DNA from: Stutzerimonas degradans
GTDB taxonomy: Bacteria > Pseudomonadota > Gammaproteobacteria > Pseudomonadales > Pseudomonadaceae
Length of the DNA: 64,000 nt
Assembly: GCF_024448505.1 (NCBI RefSeq)
Contig: NZ_JAMOHV010000003.1
Location: forward strand, 1-64,000
Direction: 5' to 3'
In this document: in pieces, positions 1 to 10,742 of the stretch
How positions within the stretch are numbered: the stretch's first letter is position 1
Layout of the letters: each line of letters opens with the position of its first letter
Notes under the pieces: model-generated
Told to the model about the DNA's origin: nothing
Database searches by the model: none
Seen by the model: the letters and a program-made list of their open reading frames with translations, nothing else
Position numbers and translations under genes: made by a program

Positions 1-29
1 CCGGCGTGGTTGCCAAGATCGTCGAGTAA
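1..29 (+). CDS. tuf: Elongation factor Tu, C-terminal end (partial)
   Basis: Only the last eight codons are present. They read GVVAKIVE and then stop, which matches the usual C-terminus of EF-Tu in Pseudomonas. Position directly before the S10 operon is the standard end of the str operon (rpsL-rpsG-fusA-tuf). The rest of the gene lies upstream of the window. The call rests on a very short peptide plus context. Confidence 0.75.
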
Positions 30-44
30 TATGTGACGATGATG

Positions 45-70
45 AAAAAGGCCTCTTCGGGGGCCTTTTT
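45..70 (+). terminator. Rho-independent terminator after tuf
   Basis: An A-tract and GGCC arm pair with GGCC and a T-run across a short TCTTCGG-type loop. This is a classic intrinsic terminator 15 bases after the tuf stop. It separates the str operon from the S10 operon. Confidence 0.9.
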
Positions 71-87
71 CTATTATTGATCATTTA

Positions 88-116
88 TTGACACCCTATG
101 GACGCATCCGTACAAT
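88..116 (+). promoter_or_regulatory. Sigma70 promoter of the S10 operon
   Basis: A perfect -35 hexamer TTGACA (88-93) and a near-perfect -10 hexamer TACAAT (111-116) are separated by exactly 17 bases. The predicted start near 123 leaves a leader of only about 57 nt before the rpsJ ATG. The promoter lies just after the tuf terminator, as expected for an independently transcribed S10 operon. Confidence 0.85.
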
Positions 117-179
117 TGCGCCTCCTTTTACCGGGGGTATTGCGCCTGGTAGGGTGGCTACTTGGAGTCTGAGGTCAAA

Positions 180-491
180 ATGCAAAACCAACAAATCCGT
201 ATTCGGTTGAAGGCTTTTGACCATCGCCTGATCGATCAATCAACCCAGGAAATCGTGGAAACCGCGAAACGTACTGGTGCTCAGGTGCGTGGTCCGATTC
301 CGCTGCCAACCCGCAAAGAGCGGTTCACTGTGCTGGTTTCTCCGCACGTCAACAAAGACGCGCGCGATCAGTATGAAATTCGAACCCACAAGCGCGTGCT
401 GGACATTGTTCAGCCGACCGACAAGACCGTCGATGCGCTGATGAAGCTCGATCTTGCGGCTGGTGTGGAAGTGCAGATCAGCCTCGGCTAA
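180..491 (+). CDS. rpsJ: 30S ribosomal protein S10 (NusE)
   Basis: S10 is a 30S head protein that also acts as NusE, the partner of NusB in transcription antitermination; nusB lies in this window at 40388. The 103-aa product begins [15 protein letters not shown] and contains the S10 signature around RTHKRVLDI. An in-frame TTG exists at 162, but the ATG at 180 has a GAGG six bases upstream and gives the normal family length. First gene of the S10 operon. Confidence 0.98.
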
Positions 492-573
492 AACCTGAGA
501 GTTTTAGTCGTGTAACGCTCTGAAATGGGCGGCCATAGCGGGTGAAAGCCCCGTACACTCAAGAGGTTTCAAA

Positions 574-1209
574 ATGACTATTGGTGTAGTCGGTCGTAAA
601 TGCGGCATGACCCGCGTTTTCACCGAGGATGGTGTCTCTATTCCGGTTACGGTCATCGAGATCGAGCCGAATCGCGTCACTCAGTTCAAGAATGAAGAGA
701 GCGATGGCTATCGTGCAGTGCAGGTCACTGTCGGTGAGCGTCGCGCGTCCCGCGTCACCAAGGCTCAGGCCGGTCACTTCGCGAAGGCGAGCGTGGCGGC
801 TGGGCGCACTGTTCTGGAATTCCGTCTCGAAGACGGCGAGTACCAGGCGGGTGACGAGATCAAGGCGGAAATTTTCCAGGCAGGTCAACTGGTGGATGTC
901 ACCGGTCAGTCCAAGGGTAAAGGCTTTGCCGGTACCATCAAACGCTGGAACTTCCGTGGTCAGGACAATACCCACGGTAACTCCGTATCCCACCGCGTTC
1001 CGGGCTCTATTGGTCAGTGCCAGACTCCAGGTCGTGTATTCAAGGGCAAGAAGATGTCCGGGCACATGGGCGCCGAGCGCGTAACCGTGCAGTCCCTGGA
1101 AATCGTGCGTGTCGACGCCGAGCGTAATCTGCTGTTGGTCAAGGGTGCAGTGCCCGGTGCCGCCGGCGGTGACGTGGTTGTGCGTCCGGCTGCCAAGGCT
1201 CGCGGTTAA
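574..1209 (+). CDS. rplC: 50S ribosomal protein L3
   Basis: L3 is an early-assembly 23S rRNA-binding protein near the peptidyl transferase centre. The 211-aa product carries the L3 signature [16 protein letters not shown] and the following loop with GQCQTPG, where the glutamine methylated by PrmB lies in E. coli. Family-length; AGAGG precedes the ATG. Second gene of the S10 operon, after an 82-base gap from rpsJ with no obvious terminator. Confidence 0.98.
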   Translation: MTIGVVGRKCGMTRVFTEDGVSIPVTVIEIEPNRVTQFKNEESDGYRAVQVTVGERRASRVTKAQAGHFAKASVAAGRTVLEFRLEDGEYQAGDEIKAEIFQAGQLVDVTGQSKGKGFAGTIKRWNFRGQDNTHGNSVSHRVPGSIGQCQTPGRVFKGKKMSGHMGAERVTVQSLEIVRVDAERNLLLVKGAVPGAAGGDVVVRPAAKARG

Positions 1210-1221
1210 GGGGGAGTTCAC

Positions 1222-1824
1222 ATGCAATTGAATGTAAATGGCGCACAGGCCATCGAAGTCTCCGATCGCACCTTTGGTGGTGAGTTCAACGAGACGCTGG
1301 TGCACCAGGCTGTCGTCGCCTACATGGCTGGCGGTCGTCAGGGTAGCAAGCAGCAGAAGACCCGCTCCGATGTGTCCGGTGGTGGCAAGCGTCCGTGGCG
1401 CCAGAAGGGCACCGGTCGCGCGCGCGCCGGTACCACTCGTGGTCCGATCTGGCGTGGCGGTGGTGTGACCTTCGCTGCTCGTCCGCAAAACCACGATCAG
1501 AAGCTGAACAAGAAGATGTACCGCGCGGCTCTGCGCTCCATTCTTGCTGAGCTCGTTCGTTCCGACCGTCTGGTCGTTGTCGAGGATTTCGCTGTCGACG
1601 CGCCGAAGACCAAAGTGCTTGCCAGCAAGCTCAATGGCATGGGTCTGAATGATGTGCTGATCGTTTCCGAAGCTGTCGATCAGAACCTGTACCTGGCTGC
1701 GCGCAACCTGCCGCACGTCGATGTGCGCGATGTTCAGGGTTCGGATCCGGTCAGCCTGATCGCCTATGACAAGGTGCTGATCACCGTGTCGGCCGTGAAG
1801 AAATTCGAGGAGCTGCTGGGATGA
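1222..1824 (+). CDS. rplD: 50S ribosomal protein L4
   Basis: L4 binds domain I of 23S rRNA and lines the exit tunnel with an extended loop. That loop is visible around [15 protein letters not shown]. Length 200 aa is normal. In E. coli L4 also represses its own operon by binding the long S10 leader; that leader is short here. The stop overlaps the rplW start by four bases. Confidence 0.98.
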   Translation: MQLNVNGAQAIEVSDRTFGGEFNETLVHQAVVAYMAGGRQGSKQQKTRSDVSGGGKRPWRQKGTGRARAGTTRGPIWRGGGVTFAARPQNHDQKLNKKMYRAALRSILAELVRSDRLVVVEDFAVDAPKTKVLASKLNGMGLNDVLIVSEAVDQNLYLAARNLPHVDVRDVQGSDPVSLIAYDKVLITVSAVKKFEELLG

Positions 1825-2120
1825 ACCAGGAACGCGTATTCAAAGTCCTGCTTGGTCCGCACGTCTCCGAGAAGGCAACCGTGCTGGCTGACAGCAAGAG
1901 CCAATTCGTTTTCAAGGTTGCTACCGATGCAACCAAGCTGGAAATCAAGAAGGCCGTCGAAAGCCTGTTCAACGTGAAGGTCGCTACCGTCAATACCCTG
2001 AATGTGCAGGGCAAGACCAAGCGTACCGCTCGCGGTCTGGGCAAGCGCAACGACTGGAAGAAGGCGTACATCGCGCTTCAGCCGGGCCAGGATCTCGATT
2101 TCTCCGGCAGTGCTGAGTAA
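1821..2120 (+). CDS. rplW: 50S ribosomal protein L23
   Basis: L23 sits at the tunnel exit and docks trigger factor and SRP. The 99-aa product has the L23 core ([16 protein letters not shown], then [12 protein letters not shown] and VNTLNVQGK). ATGA overlap with rplD indicates translational coupling within the S10 operon. Confidence 0.98.
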   Translation: MNQERVFKVLLGPHVSEKATVLADSKSQFVFKVATDATKLEIKKAVESLFNVKVATVNTLNVQGKTKRTARGLGKRNDWKKAYIALQPGQDLDFSGSAE

Positions 2121-2134
2121 GGAAGGGGTGCATC

Positions 2135-2956
<822 letters not shown>

Positions 2957-2972
2957 CTAGAGGGATACGACA

Positions 2973-3248
2973 GTGCCGCGTTCTCTGAAAAAAGGTCCTT
3001 TTATCGATCTTCACCTACTGAAGAAGGTCGAGGCGGCGGTGGAAAAGAACGATCGCAAGCCGGTGAAAACCTGGTCGCGTCGTTCGATGATCCTGCCGCA
3101 AATGGTCGGTTTGACCATCGCTGTGCATAACGGTCGCCAGCATGTCCCGGTCCTCGTGAACGAAGACATGGTCGGCCACAAACTGGGCGAATTTGCCGGC
3201 ACCCGTACCTATCGTGGTCACGTTGCCGACAAAAAAGGCAAGCGTTAA
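2973..3248 (+). CDS. rpsS: 30S ribosomal protein S19
   Basis: S19 is a 30S head protein contacting S13 and the A-site region. The 91-aa product begins [17 protein letters not shown], typical of S19, and ends with [10 protein letters not shown]. The start codon is GTG at 2973, with AGAGGG upstream. S10 operon. Confidence 0.97.
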
Positions 3249-3259
3249 GGGGTTTGGAA

Positions 3260-3592
3260 ATGGAAGTAGCCGCTAAGTTGTCGGGCGCTCGCATCTCCGC
3301 CCAGAAAGCTCGCCTGGTCGCCGACCAGATCCGCGGGAAGAAGGTGGGCGAAGCGCTCAACCTGCTGGCTTTCAGCAGCAAGAAAGCCGCCGAGATCATG
3401 AAGAAGGTGCTGGAGTCGGCCGTTGCCAACGCCGAGCACAACGAAGGCGCTGACGTAGATGACCTGAAGGTCTCTACCGTCTTCGTCAACGAGGGGCGTT
3501 CGCTTAAGCGCATCATGCCGCGTGCCAAGGGCCGCGCTGATCGCATCGTCAAGCGGTCTTGCCATATCACTGTCAAGGTTGCGGACAAGTAA
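3260..3592 (+). CDS. rplV: 50S ribosomal protein L22
   Basis: L22 lines the exit tunnel through a beta-hairpin, and changes there give macrolide resistance. The product of 110 aa has [18 protein letters not shown] at the N-terminus and the hairpin around [19 protein letters not shown] at 3254 is in frame, but the ATG at 3260 gives the family N-terminus MEVAAKL. Confidence 0.98.
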
Positions 3593-3605
3593 CGGAGTCG
3601 ATCAG

Positions 3606-4292
3606 ATGGGTCAGAAAGTACATCCCACTGGCATTCGCCTGGGAATCGTCAAGGAGCACACCTCCGTCTGGTACGCAGACGGCCGTACGTATGCAGACTA
3701 TCTGCTTGCAGATCTGAACGTGCGCGAGTACCTCCAGGACAAACTAAAAAGCGCGTCCGTAAGCCGTATCGATATTCATCGTCCGGCACAAACCGCACGC
3801 ATCACCATCCACACCGCTCGTCCCGGCATCGTGATCGGCAAGAAGGGTGAGGATGTTGAGAAGCTGCGTCAGGACCTGACCAAGCAAATGGGTGTGCCCG
3901 TGCACATCAATATCGAAGAGATCCGCAAGCCGGAGCTCGACGCAATGCTGGTTGCACAGAGCGTAGCTCAGCAGCTGGAGCGTCGCGTGATGTTCCGTCG
4001 CGCCATGAAGCGCGCTGTACAGAACGCCATGCGCATTGGTGCCAAGGGCATCAAGATCCAGGTCAGTGGTCGTCTGGGTGGGGCTGAAATCGCCCGTACC
4101 GAGTGGTATCGCGAAGGTCGTGTGCCGCTGCACACCCTGCGTGCCGATATCGATTACAACACTTACGAAGCGCACACCACCTACGGTGTGATCGGCGTCA
4201 AGGTATGGATCTTCAAGGGTGAGGTCATCGGTGGCCGCCATGAAGAGCTCAAGCCGCAAGCGCCCGCGCCTCGTAAAAAAGCTGCTAAGTAA
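3606..4292 (+). CDS. rpsC: 30S ribosomal protein S3
   Basis: S3 forms part of the mRNA entry channel. The 228-aa product starts [14 protein letters not shown], carries a KH domain with the GKKG loop in [12 protein letters not shown] at about residues 78-89, and ends in a lysine-rich tail. An upstream in-frame extension exists but lacks family similarity, so the ATG at 3606 is chosen. Confidence 0.98.
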   Translation: MGQKVHPTGIRLGIVKEHTSVWYADGRTYADYLLADLNVREYLQDKLKSASVSRIDIHRPAQTARITIHTARPGIVIGKKGEDVEKLRQDLTKQMGVPVHINIEEIRKPELDAMLVAQSVAQQLERRVMFRRAMKRAVQNAMRIGAKGIKIQVSGRLGGAEIARTEWYREGRVPLHTLRADIDYNTYEAHTTYGVIGVKVWIFKGEVIGGRHEELKPQAPAPRKKAAK

Positions 4293-4304
4293 GGGGTACG
4301 CCAA

Positions 4305-4718
4305 ATGTTGCAACCCAAGCGTACAAAATTCCGCAAGCAGATGACCGGCCACAACCGTGGTCTGGCTCAGCGCGGTAGCAAGGTCAGCTTCGGCGAGTTC
4401 GCACTGAAGTCTGTTTCCCGTGGTCGTCTGACCGCGCGCCAGATCGAAGCAGCGCGCCGCGCGCTGACTCGTCACGTGAAGCGTGGCGGCAAGATCTGGA
4501 TCCGCGTGTTCCCCGATAAGCCGGTTACCAAGAAACCCCTCGAAGTTCGTATGGGTAAAGGTAAGGGCAGCGTCGAGTACTGGGTAGCCCAGATTCAGCC
4601 GGGCAAGGTGCTCTACGAGATCGAGGGTGTTTCCGAAGAGCTGGCGCGTGAGGCTTTCGCCTTGGCTGCTGCAAAGCTGCCTCTCGCCACCTCCTTTGTT
4701 AAGCGGACGGTGATGTGA
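4305..4718 (+). CDS. rplP: 50S ribosomal protein L16
   Basis: L16 binds near the A site and the L7/L12 stalk base. The 137-aa product begins [20 protein letters not shown] and contains [20 protein letters not shown] and [13 protein letters not shown], both diagnostic. The stop TGA shares one base with the rpmC start. Confidence 0.98.
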   Translation: MLQPKRTKFRKQMTGHNRGLAQRGSKVSFGEFALKSVSRGRLTARQIEAARRALTRHVKRGGKIWIRVFPDKPVTKKPLEVRMGKGKGSVEYWVAQIQPGKVLYEIEGVSEELAREAFALAAAKLPLATSFVKRTVM

Positions 4719-4909
4719 TGAAAGCGAATGAACTTCGTGAAAAATCCGCTCAGCAGCTGAACGAGCAACTGCTCGAGCTGCTGCGCGACCAGTTCAATCT
4801 GCGCATGCAGAAGGCAACTGGCCAGTTGGGGCAGTCTCACCTGCTCTCGCAAGTCAAGCGCGATATCGCTCGCGTCAAGACTGTGCTCAACCAGCAGGCA
4901 GGTAAGTGA
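4718..4909 (+). CDS. rpmC: 50S ribosomal protein L29
   Basis: L29 is a small two-helix protein near the tunnel exit. The product has 63 aa, beginning [17 protein letters not shown], with the [14 protein letters not shown] core. A GTG at 4715 would add one residue, but the ATG at 4718 matches the family length and overlaps the rplP stop. Confidence 0.97.
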   Translation: MKANELREKSAQQLNEQLLELLRDQFNLRMQKATGQLGQSHLLSQVKRDIARVKTVLNQQAGK

Positions 4910-4911
4910 TC

Positions 4912-5178
4912 ATGGCTGAAGTTGAAAAGACTGTCCGCACGCTGACTGGCCGCGTCGTCAGCGACAAGATGGACAAAACCATCACCGTTCTGATCGAGCG
5001 TCGCGTCAAGCACCCGATCTACGGCAAATACGTTAAGCGTTCGACCAAGCTGCACGCTCACGACGAAACTAACCAGTGTCGTATCGGCGACAAGGTCACC
5101 ATCCGCGAGACTCGTCCGCTGGCCAAGACCAAGACCTGGACATTGGTTGACGTCGTTGAACGCGCCGTCGAAGTCTAA
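4912..5178 (+). CDS. rpsQ: 30S ribosomal protein S17
   Basis: S17 is an OB-fold primary binder of 16S rRNA. The 88-aa product has [18 protein letters not shown] and [19 protein letters not shown], characteristic of S17. An in-frame GTG at 4906 overlaps rpmC; the ATG at 4912 gives the usual N-terminus. Last gene before rplN. Confidence 0.97.
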   Translation: MAEVEKTVRTLTGRVVSDKMDKTITVLIERRVKHPIYGKYVKRSTKLHAHDETNQCRIGDKVTIRETRPLAKTKTWTLVDVVERAVEV

Positions 5179-5201
5179 GGGCTAAGGGTCGGAGAAATTA
5201 T

Positions 5202-5570
5202 ATGATTCAGACTCAATCGATGCTCGATGTGGCGGATAACAGTGGCGCGCGTCGCGTCATGTGTATCAAGGTGCTCGGCGGTTCTCACCGCCGTTACGCC
5301 GGCATCGGCGACATTATCAAGGTCACCGTCAAGGAAGCGATTCCGCGTGGCAAGGTCAAGAAAGGCCAGGTGATGACTGCTGTTGTAGTCCGCACCCGTC
5401 ACGGCGTTCGTCGTCCCGACGGTTCCATTATCCGTTTCGATGGCAATGCTGCTGTTCTGCTGAACAACAAGCAGGAGCCGATCGGCACCCGCATCTTTGG
5501 GCCAGTGACCCGTGAACTCCGTTCCGAGAAGTTCATGAAGATCGTCTCGCTTGCCCCAGAAGTGCTGTAA
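5202..5570 (+). CDS. rplN: 50S ribosomal protein L14
   Basis: L14 lies at the subunit interface and is the target of the silencing factor RsfS. The 122-aa product begins [27 protein letters not shown] and ends SLAPEVL, both standard. RBS GGAG lies ahead of the ATG. First gene of the classical spc operon, although no separate promoter is evident in the 23-base gap. Confidence 0.98.
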   Translation: MIQTQSMLDVADNSGARRVMCIKVLGGSHRRYAGIGDIIKVTVKEAIPRGKVKKGQVMTAVVVRTRHGVRRPDGSIIRFDGNAAVLLNNKQEPIGTRIFGPVTRELRSEKFMKIVSLAPEVL

Positions 5571-5581
5571 GGAGTAGCCGC

Positions 5582-5896
5582 ATGCAAAAGATTCGTCGCG
5601 ACGACGAGATCGTCGTCATTGCCGGCAAAGACAAGGGCAAGCGCGGTAAGGTGCTCAAGGTTCTCGCTGACGGCCGTGTGCTCGTTGGTGGGGTCAACCT
5701 GGTCAAGCGTCATACCAAGCCAAACCCGATGTCCGGCGTTCAGGGCGGTATCGTCGAGAAAGAGGCGCCTCTGCACGTCTCCAACGTCGCCATCTTCAAT
5801 GGTGAAACCAACAAGGCAGACCGCGTTGGCTTCAAGATCGAAGACGGCAAAAAAATTCGTGTCTTCAAGTCCACCCAAAAGCCGGTTGGCGCTTGA
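5582..5896 (+). CDS. rplX: 50S ribosomal protein L24
   Basis: L24 initiates 50S assembly through a KOW domain, visible as [21 protein letters not shown] at the N-terminus. Product length 104 aa is normal. AGGAG precedes the ATG. spc operon. Confidence 0.98.
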   Translation: MQKIRRDDEIVVIAGKDKGKRGKVLKVLADGRVLVGGVNLVKRHTKPNPMSGVQGGIVEKEAPLHVSNVAIFNGETNKADRVGFKIEDGKKIRVFKSTQKPVGA

Positions 5897-5915
5897 GAAT
5901 CATAGGTAAAACACC

Positions 5916-6455
5916 ATGGCACGACTGAAAGAGATTTACCGGAAAGAAATCGCGCCGAAGCTGAAGGAAGAGCTTCAGCTGGCGAACGTGATGGAAGTTC
6001 CGCGCATTACCAAAATCACCCTCAACATGGGTATTGGCGAAGCGATCGGTGACAAGAAGATCATCGACAACGCGGTTGCCGATCTGGAGAAGATCACCGG
6101 CCAGAAGGTCGTCGTGACTCACGCTCGCAAGTCCATTGCTGGTTTCAAGGTCCGTGAGGGCTGGCCGATCGGCGTCAAGGTGACTCTGCGTCGCGAGCGC
6201 ATGTACGAATTCCTGGATCGTCTGCTTTCCATCTCCCTGCCGCGCGTGCGTGACTTCCGCGGCCTGAATGCCAAGTCCTTCGACGGCCGCGGCAACTACA
6301 GCATGGGCGTGAAGGAACAGATCATCTTCCCGGAAATCGATTACGACAAGATCGATGCTCTGCGTGGCCTGGACATCACCCTGACCACCACTGCCCGGAC
6401 GGATGATGAAGGTCGCGCACTGCTGCGTGCCTTCAACTTCCCGTTCCGCAACTGA
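5916..6455 (+). CDS. rplE: 50S ribosomal protein L5
   Basis: L5 binds 5S rRNA and the P-site tRNA. The 179-aa product contains [33 protein letters not shown] and [20 protein letters not shown], which are family signatures. spc operon, 19 bases after rplX. Confidence 0.98.
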   Translation: MARLKEIYRKEIAPKLKEELQLANVMEVPRITKITLNMGIGEAIGDKKIIDNAVADLEKITGQKVVVTHARKSIAGFKVREGWPIGVKVTLRRERMYEFLDRLLSISLPRVRDFRGLNAKSFDGRGNYSMGVKEQIIFPEIDYDKIDALRGLDITLTTTARTDDEGRALLRAFNFPFRN

Positions 6456-6467
6456 TTGGAGTAGGAC

Positions 6468-6773
6468 ATGGCTAAACAAAGCATGAAGAACCGCGAGCTG
6501 AAGCGTCAGCAGACGGTTGCTAAGTATGCGCAGAAGCGTGCGGCGCTGAAGGCTATCATCGTCAGCCCGAACTCCACTCCGGAGCAGCGTTGGGAAGCCC
6601 AGGTCGCCCTGCAGAAGCAGCCGCGTGATGCTAGCGCCTCGCGCCTGCGCAACCGTTGCCGTCTGACCGGTCGTCCGCATGGCGTCTACCGTAAGTTTGG
6701 TTTGGCGCGCAACATGCTGCGTCAGGCTGCAATGCGCGGTGATGTGCCGGGTCTGGTCAAGGCCAGCTGGTAA
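6468..6773 (+). CDS. rpsN: 30S ribosomal protein S14, zinc-independent (C-) form
   Basis: S14 is a 30S head protein. The 101-aa length and the lack of the CxxC pairs of the short zinc form identify it as the C- type. The C-terminal [20 protein letters not shown] is diagnostic. It therefore needs no zinc, unlike the L36 encoded later in the cluster. It is followed by two hairpins and a promoter before rpsH. Confidence 0.97.
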   Translation: MAKQSMKNRELKRQQTVAKYAQKRAALKAIIVSPNSTPEQRWEAQVALQKQPRDASASRLRNRCRLTGRPHGVYRKFGLARNMLRQAAMRGDVPGLVKASW

Positions 6774-6782
6774 AGAAGCACT

Positions 6783-6808
6783 CAGGACCTTCGGGTCCTG
6801 TTTGTTTT
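6783..6808 (+). terminator. Intrinsic terminator or attenuator after rpsN
   Basis: CAGGACC pairs with GGTCCTG around a short loop at 6783-6800, followed by TTTGTTTT. A second, ten-pair hairpin (ATCAAGCCCC with GGGGCTTGAT, 6812-6835) follows at once. The tandem arrangement would reduce read-through from rpsN into rpsH. Confidence 0.75.
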
Positions 6809-6811
6809 CTG

Positions 6812-6835
6812 ATCAAGCCCCGATTGGGGCTTGAT
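6812..6835 (+). terminator. Second hairpin in the rpsN-rpsH gap
   Basis: This is a perfect ten-base inverted repeat with a GATT loop. The trailing sequence TCGTTTCT is only moderately T-rich. Its 3' arm overlaps the -35 element of the promoter at 6831-6859, so it may act as terminator, RNA stabiliser or both. Confidence 0.5.
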
Positions 6836-6859
6836 TCGTTTCTGGCAACTCTCTAGAAT
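6831..6859 (+). promoter_or_regulatory. Sigma70 promoter for the rpsH half of the spc operon
   Basis: TTGATT (6831-6836) and TAGAAT (6854-6859) are spaced by 17 bases. The site follows the rpsN terminator and would give a leader of roughly 90 nt for rpsH. It suggests that rpsH-rpmJ can be transcribed independently of the upstream genes. Confidence 0.7.
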
Positions 6860-6957
6860 GCCCGGCTCGCCTGAGCCTCGCATTTTTTGTAGGGCTTCGG
6901 CCGTTGGCGACACGAGCCGTTGAAGGCTTATTTTTTTGTATTAGGAGCTAAGAGCCC

Positions 6958-7350
6958 ATGAGTATGCAGGACCCGTTAGCGGACATGCTAACTCGTATCC
7001 GTAATGCCCAGATGGCCGAAAAGTCCGTCGTAAGCATGCCGTCTTCCACGCTGAAGGTGGCTGTAGCCAATGTTCTTCAGGGCGAAGGCTATATCGCGGG
7101 ATACCAGGTCAGCAGCGACGCCAAGCCGCAGCTGTCCATCGAGCTGAAGTACTTCGAAGGCCGTCCGGTCATCGAGGAACTCAAGCGCGTAAGTCGTCCT
7201 GGCCTGCGCCAGTACAAGTCCGTCGATCAGTTGCCGAAAGTGCGCGGCGGTCTGGGTGTGTCGATCGTCTCCACCAACAAGGGTGTGATGACTGATCGTG
7301 CTGCTCGCGCTGCCGGTGTTGGCGGCGAAGTGCTTTGCACTGTGTTCTAA
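6958..7350 (+). CDS. rpsH: 30S ribosomal protein S8
   Basis: S8 binds the central domain of 16S rRNA and in E. coli represses the spc operon translationally. The 130-aa product begins [18 protein letters not shown] and ends GGEVLCTVF, both typical. AGGAG precedes the ATG. Its own promoter lies at 6831-6859. Confidence 0.98.
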   Translation: MSMQDPLADMLTRIRNAQMAEKSVVSMPSSTLKVAVANVLQGEGYIAGYQVSSDAKPQLSIELKYFEGRPVIEELKRVSRPGLRQYKSVDQLPKVRGGLGVSIVSTNKGVMTDRAARAAGVGGEVLCTVF

Positions 7351-7362
7351 GGGGGGATAAGC

Positions 7363-7896
7363 ATGTCTCGCGTTGCTAAGAACCCCGTCAAGCTGCCCGC
7401 TGGCGTCGAGGTAAAGATGGCCGGTCAGCAGCTTTCGGTGAAGGGCGCTAAGGGCGCTCTCGATCTGAATGTGCACCCGTCCGTGGAAGTAATCCAGGAG
7501 GCTGGTGAGTTGCGTTTTGCTGCACGCAATGGCGATCAGCAGAATCGCGCCATGGCCGGTACCACTCGTGCGCTGGTCAACAACATGGTTATCGGCGTCA
7601 GCCAAGGCTTCGAGCGCAAGCTCCAGCTGGTCGGCGTTGGTTACAAGGCGCAAGCCAAAGGCCAAGTGCTGTCCCTGGCTCTCGGCTTCTCGCACCCGGT
7701 GGAGTATGAGCTGCCGCAAGGCGTCACCGCTGAAACCCCCAGCCAGACCGACATCCTGATCAAGGGCGTTGACAAGCAGCTGGTCGGTCAGGTGGCCGCT
7801 GAAATCCGTGATTTCCGTCGTCCTGAGCCTTACAAAGGCAAGGGCGTGCGTTATTCGGATGAAGTGGTCCGTCGCAAAGAAGCTAAGAAGAAGTAG
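7363..7896 (+). CDS. rplF: 50S ribosomal protein L6
   Basis: L6 sits by the sarcin-ricin loop. The 177-aa product has two related L6 domains and the C-terminal signature [31 protein letters not shown] precedes the ATG. spc operon. Confidence 0.98.
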   Translation: MSRVAKNPVKLPAGVEVKMAGQQLSVKGAKGALDLNVHPSVEVIQEAGELRFAARNGDQQNRAMAGTTRALVNNMVIGVSQGFERKLQLVGVGYKAQAKGQVLSLALGFSHPVEYELPQGVTAETPSQTDILIKGVDKQLVGQVAAEIRDFRRPEPYKGKGVRYSDEVVRRKEAKKK

Positions 7897-7906
7897 GGCA
7901 TAGCAA

Positions 7907-8257
7907 ATGAGCGTAAAGAAAGAAACTCGTCTGCGTCGCGCTCGCAAGGCACGCCTGAAGATGCGCGAGCTGGAGGTCGTACGCCTGTGTGTGTACCGCT
8001 CTTCCCAGCACATCTACGCCCAGGTCCTTTCGGCCGACGGCGGCAAGGTCTTGGCCAGCGCCTCGACTCTGGACAAAGAACTGCGCGATGGGGCCACCGG
8101 CAACGTCGACGCTGCCAAGAAAGTCGGTCAGCTGGTCGCTGAGCGCGCGAAAGCCGCAGGCGTCACTCAGGTGGCGTTCGACCGTTCTGGCTTCAAGTAC
8201 CACGGTCGTGTGAAGGCACTGGCTGATGCTGCTCGTGAAGGCGGGCTGGAGTTCTAA
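7907..8257 (+). CDS. rplR: 50S ribosomal protein L18
   Basis: L18 binds 5S rRNA with L5. The 116-aa product has a basic N-terminus ([16 protein letters not shown]) and the conserved end [20 protein letters not shown]. Ends four bases before the rpsE start. Confidence 0.98.
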   Translation: MSVKKETRLRRARKARLKMRELEVVRLCVYRSSQHIYAQVLSADGGKVLASASTLDKELRDGATGNVDAAKKVGQLVAERAKAAGVTQVAFDRSGFKYHGRVKALADAAREGGLEF

Positions 8258-8260
8258 GTT

Positions 8261-8761
8261 ATGGCAAATAACGAGCAAAAGCGCGACGAAGGCTACATCG
8301 AGAAGCTGGTTCAAGTTAACCGCGTCGCAAAAACCGTAAAGGGCGGCCGCATCTTTACCTTCACCGCGCTGACTGTGGTGGGTGACGGCAAGGGTCGTGT
8401 AGGCTTCGGTCGTGGCAAGTCCCGTGAAGTGCCGGCAGCCATCCAGAAGGCCATGGAAGCGGCTCGCCGCAACATGATCCAGGTGGATCTGAACGGCACC
8501 ACGCTGCAGTACCCGACTAAGGCCGCCCACGGCGCTTCCAAGGTTTACATGCAGCCTGCGTCCGAAGGTACCGGTGTGATCGCCGGTGGTGCCATGCGCG
8601 CCATCCTGGAAGTCGCTGGCGTGCAAAACGTTCTGGCTAAGTGCTACGGCTCGACCAACCCAGTGAACGTGGTGCATGCCACCTTCAAGGGGCTGAAGGC
8701 CATGCAGTCGCCGGAATCGGTTGCTGCCAAGCGGGGCAAGAGCGTCGAGGAGATTCTCTAA
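8261..8761 (+). CDS. rpsE: 30S ribosomal protein S5
   Basis: S5 contributes to translational fidelity and mRNA helicase activity at the entry channel. The 166-aa product has the double-stranded RNA-binding-like N-domain ([19 protein letters not shown]) and the [20 protein letters not shown] helix. spc operon. Confidence 0.98.
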   Translation: MANNEQKRDEGYIEKLVQVNRVAKTVKGGRIFTFTALTVVGDGKGRVGFGRGKSREVPAAIQKAMEAARRNMIQVDLNGTTLQYPTKAAHGASKVYMQPASEGTGVIAGGAMRAILEVAGVQNVLAKCYGSTNPVNVVHATFKGLKAMQSPESVAAKRGKSVEEIL

Positions 8762-8763
8762 CC

Positions 8764-8946
8764 ATGGCTAACGCTACTGTCAAAGTCACGCTGGTAAAAA
8801 GCGTGAATGGCCGTCTGGCTAATCACAAGGCTTGCGTCAAGGGTCTCGGCCTTCGTCGTATCGGTCACACCGTCGAAGTTCAGGATACTCCTGAGAATCG
8901 CGGCATGATCAACAAGGCCTATTACCTTCTCCGTGTGGAGGGTTGA
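8764..8946 (+). CDS. rpmD: 50S ribosomal protein L30
   Basis: Small 60-aa protein beginning [17 protein letters not shown], with the L30 motif [23 protein letters not shown]. The ATG at 8764 lies two bases after the rpsE stop; a longer in-frame extension inside rpsE is not real. Confidence 0.97.
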   Translation: MANATVKVTLVKSVNGRLANHKACVKGLGLRRIGHTVEVQDTPENRGMINKAYYLLRVEG

Positions 8947-8949
8947 TTC

Positions 8950-9384
8950 ATGCAACTGAACGATCTGCGTTCCGCGCCGGGTGCCCGTCGCGAGAAGCTT
9001 CGCCCGGGCCGTGGTATCGGCAGCGGTCTCGGCAAGACCGGTGGTCGTGGCCACAAGGGTCAGACTTCCCGCTCCGGCGGTACGATTGCTCCGGGCTTCG
9101 AGGGTGGCCAGCAGCCGCTGCATCGTCGCCTGCCGAAGTTCGGCTTCGTTTCCCTGAAGGCCATGGACCGCGCTGAAGTGCGTACGTCCGAGCTGGCCAA
9201 GGTGGAAGGGGATGTCGTCTCCGTACAGAGCCTTAAGGATGCCAACATCATCAACCAGAACGTACAGCGGGTGAAAGTCATGCTGTCCGGTGAGGTTGGT
9301 CGCGCGGTCACTCTCAAGGGCATCGCAGCCACCAAGGGTGCGCGTGCGGCTATCGAAGCAGCTGGCGGCAAGTTCGAGGAATAA
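8950..9384 (+). CDS. rplO: 50S ribosomal protein L15
   Basis: L15 is a late-assembly 50S protein with a glycine-rich N-terminus that threads into rRNA ([20 protein letters not shown]). Length 144 aa is normal. Its stop directly abuts the secY ATG, indicating translational coupling. Confidence 0.98.
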   Translation: MQLNDLRSAPGARREKLRPGRGIGSGLGKTGGRGHKGQTSRSGGTIAPGFEGGQQPLHRRLPKFGFVSLKAMDRAEVRTSELAKVEGDVVSVQSLKDANIINQNVQRVKVMLSGEVGRAVTLKGIAATKGARAAIEAAGGKFEE

Positions 9385-10713
9385 ATGGCTAAGCAAGGTG
9401 CTCTCTCCGCGCTGAGTAATGGTGGGCTGTCCGAACTCTGGGCTCGTCTGCGCTTTCTGTTCATGGCGATCGTCGTCTACCGGATTGGCGCACACATCCC
9501 GGTGCCTGGGATCAATCCCGACCGGCTGGCCGAGCTGTTTCGTCAGAACGAGGGGACCATCCTTAGTCTGTTCAACATGTTTTCCGGCGGCGCGCTGGAG
9601 CGTATGAGCATCTTTGCGCTGGGGATCATGCCGTACATTTCGGCGTCGATCATCATGCAGCTCATGACCGCGGTCAGTCCGCAGCTGGAGCAGTTGAAGA
9701 AAGAGGGCGAGGCCGGGCGCCGCAAGATCAGCCAGTACACGCGTTACGGTACGCTGGTGTTGGCTGTCGTGCAGGCTGTCGGCATGTCGGTGGGGTTGGC
9801 TGGCCAGGGCGTTGCGTTCAGCAGCGACTTCGGCTTTTACTTCGTGGCCGTTACCACCTTCGTGGCAGGTGCGATGTTCATGATGTGGCTTGGCGAGCAG
9901 ATCACCGAGCGGGGTATTGGTAATGGGATCTCCATGCTGATCTTCGCCGGTATCGTCGCCGGGCTACCTGGTGCTCTCGGTCAATCCTTTGAGTCGGCGC
10001 GTCAGGGTGACATCAATATCATCGCGTTGCTGGCTGTCGGCTTGCTGGCTGTTGCAATCATCGGTTTCGTGGTGTTCATCGAGCGTGGTCAGCGGCGTAT
10101 TGCCGTTCATTACGCCAAGCGTCAGCAGGGCCGCAAGGTGTTTGCTGCGCAGACCAGTCACCTGCCGTTGAAGGTAAACATGGCGGGGGTCATCCCGGCT
10201 ATCTTTGCCAGCAGCATTCTGCTGTTCCCCGCTTCGCTGGGGCAGTGGTTCGGCCAGTCCGAGAGCATGAGCTGGCTGGCGGATTTGTCCCAGGCTATCG
10301 CTCCCGGTCAACCTCTGAATATCCTGCTGTTCAGTGCCGGTATCATCTTTTTCTGCTTCTTCTACACGGCCTTGATGTTCAATCCCAAGGACGTTGCCGA
10401 GAATCTGAAGAAGTCCGGTGCGTTTATCCCGGGGATTCGGCCTGGTGAGCAGTCGGCGCGCTATATCGATGGTGTGCTGACTCGTCTGACCATGTTCGGC
10501 GCTCTGTACATGACGGCGGTCTGCTTGCTTCCGCAGTTTCTTGTGGTTGCGGCAAATGTTCCGTTCTACCTTGGTGGGACTTCGTTGCTGATCGTGGTGG
10601 TGGTTGTCATGGACTTCATGTCCCAGGTGCAGTCCCACCTCATGTCGCACCAGTACGATTCCCTGATGAAGAAAGCCAACCTGAAGAGCTACGGAAGCGG
10701 CATGCTTCGCTGA
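9385..10713 (+). CDS. secY: Preprotein translocase subunit SecY
   Basis: SecY is the channel of the SecYEG inner-membrane translocon. The 442-aa product has about ten transmembrane helices. It also has conserved loops such as [21 protein letters not shown] and the cytoplasmic [17 protein letters not shown] motif (here [16 protein letters not shown]). It is placed between rplO and rpmJ as in other gammaproteobacteria. Confidence 0.98.
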   Translation: MAKQGALSALSNGGLSELWARLRFLFMAIVVYRIGAHIPVPGINPDRLAELFRQNEGTILSLFNMFSGGALERMSIFALGIMPYISASIIMQLMTAVSPQLEQLKKEGEAGRRKISQYTRYGTLVLAVVQAVGMSVGLAGQGVAFSSDFGFYFVAVTTFVAGAMFMMWLGEQITERGIGNGISMLIFAGIVAGLPGALGQSFESARQGDINIIALLAVGLLAVAIIGFVVFIERGQRRIAVHYAKRQQGRKVFAAQTSHLPLKVNMAGVIPAIFASSILLFPASLGQWFGQSESMSWLADLSQAIAPGQPLNILLFSAGIIFFCFFYTALMFNPKDVAENLKKSGAFIPGIRPGEQSARYIDGVLTRLTMFGALYMTAVCLLPQFLVVAANVPFYLGGTSLLIVVVVVMDFMSQVQSHLMSHQYDSLMKKANLKSYGSGMLR

Positions 10714-10742
10714 AGTGGTTCGTAAGGTTCGAGGAGTTGGTG

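Noticed and set aside
559-1716. A 385-codon open frame on the minus strand across rplC and rplD
   Set aside because: It is antisense to two certain ribosomal genes. It has low-complexity His/Thr/Leu composition, as produced by reading GC-rich codons in reverse.
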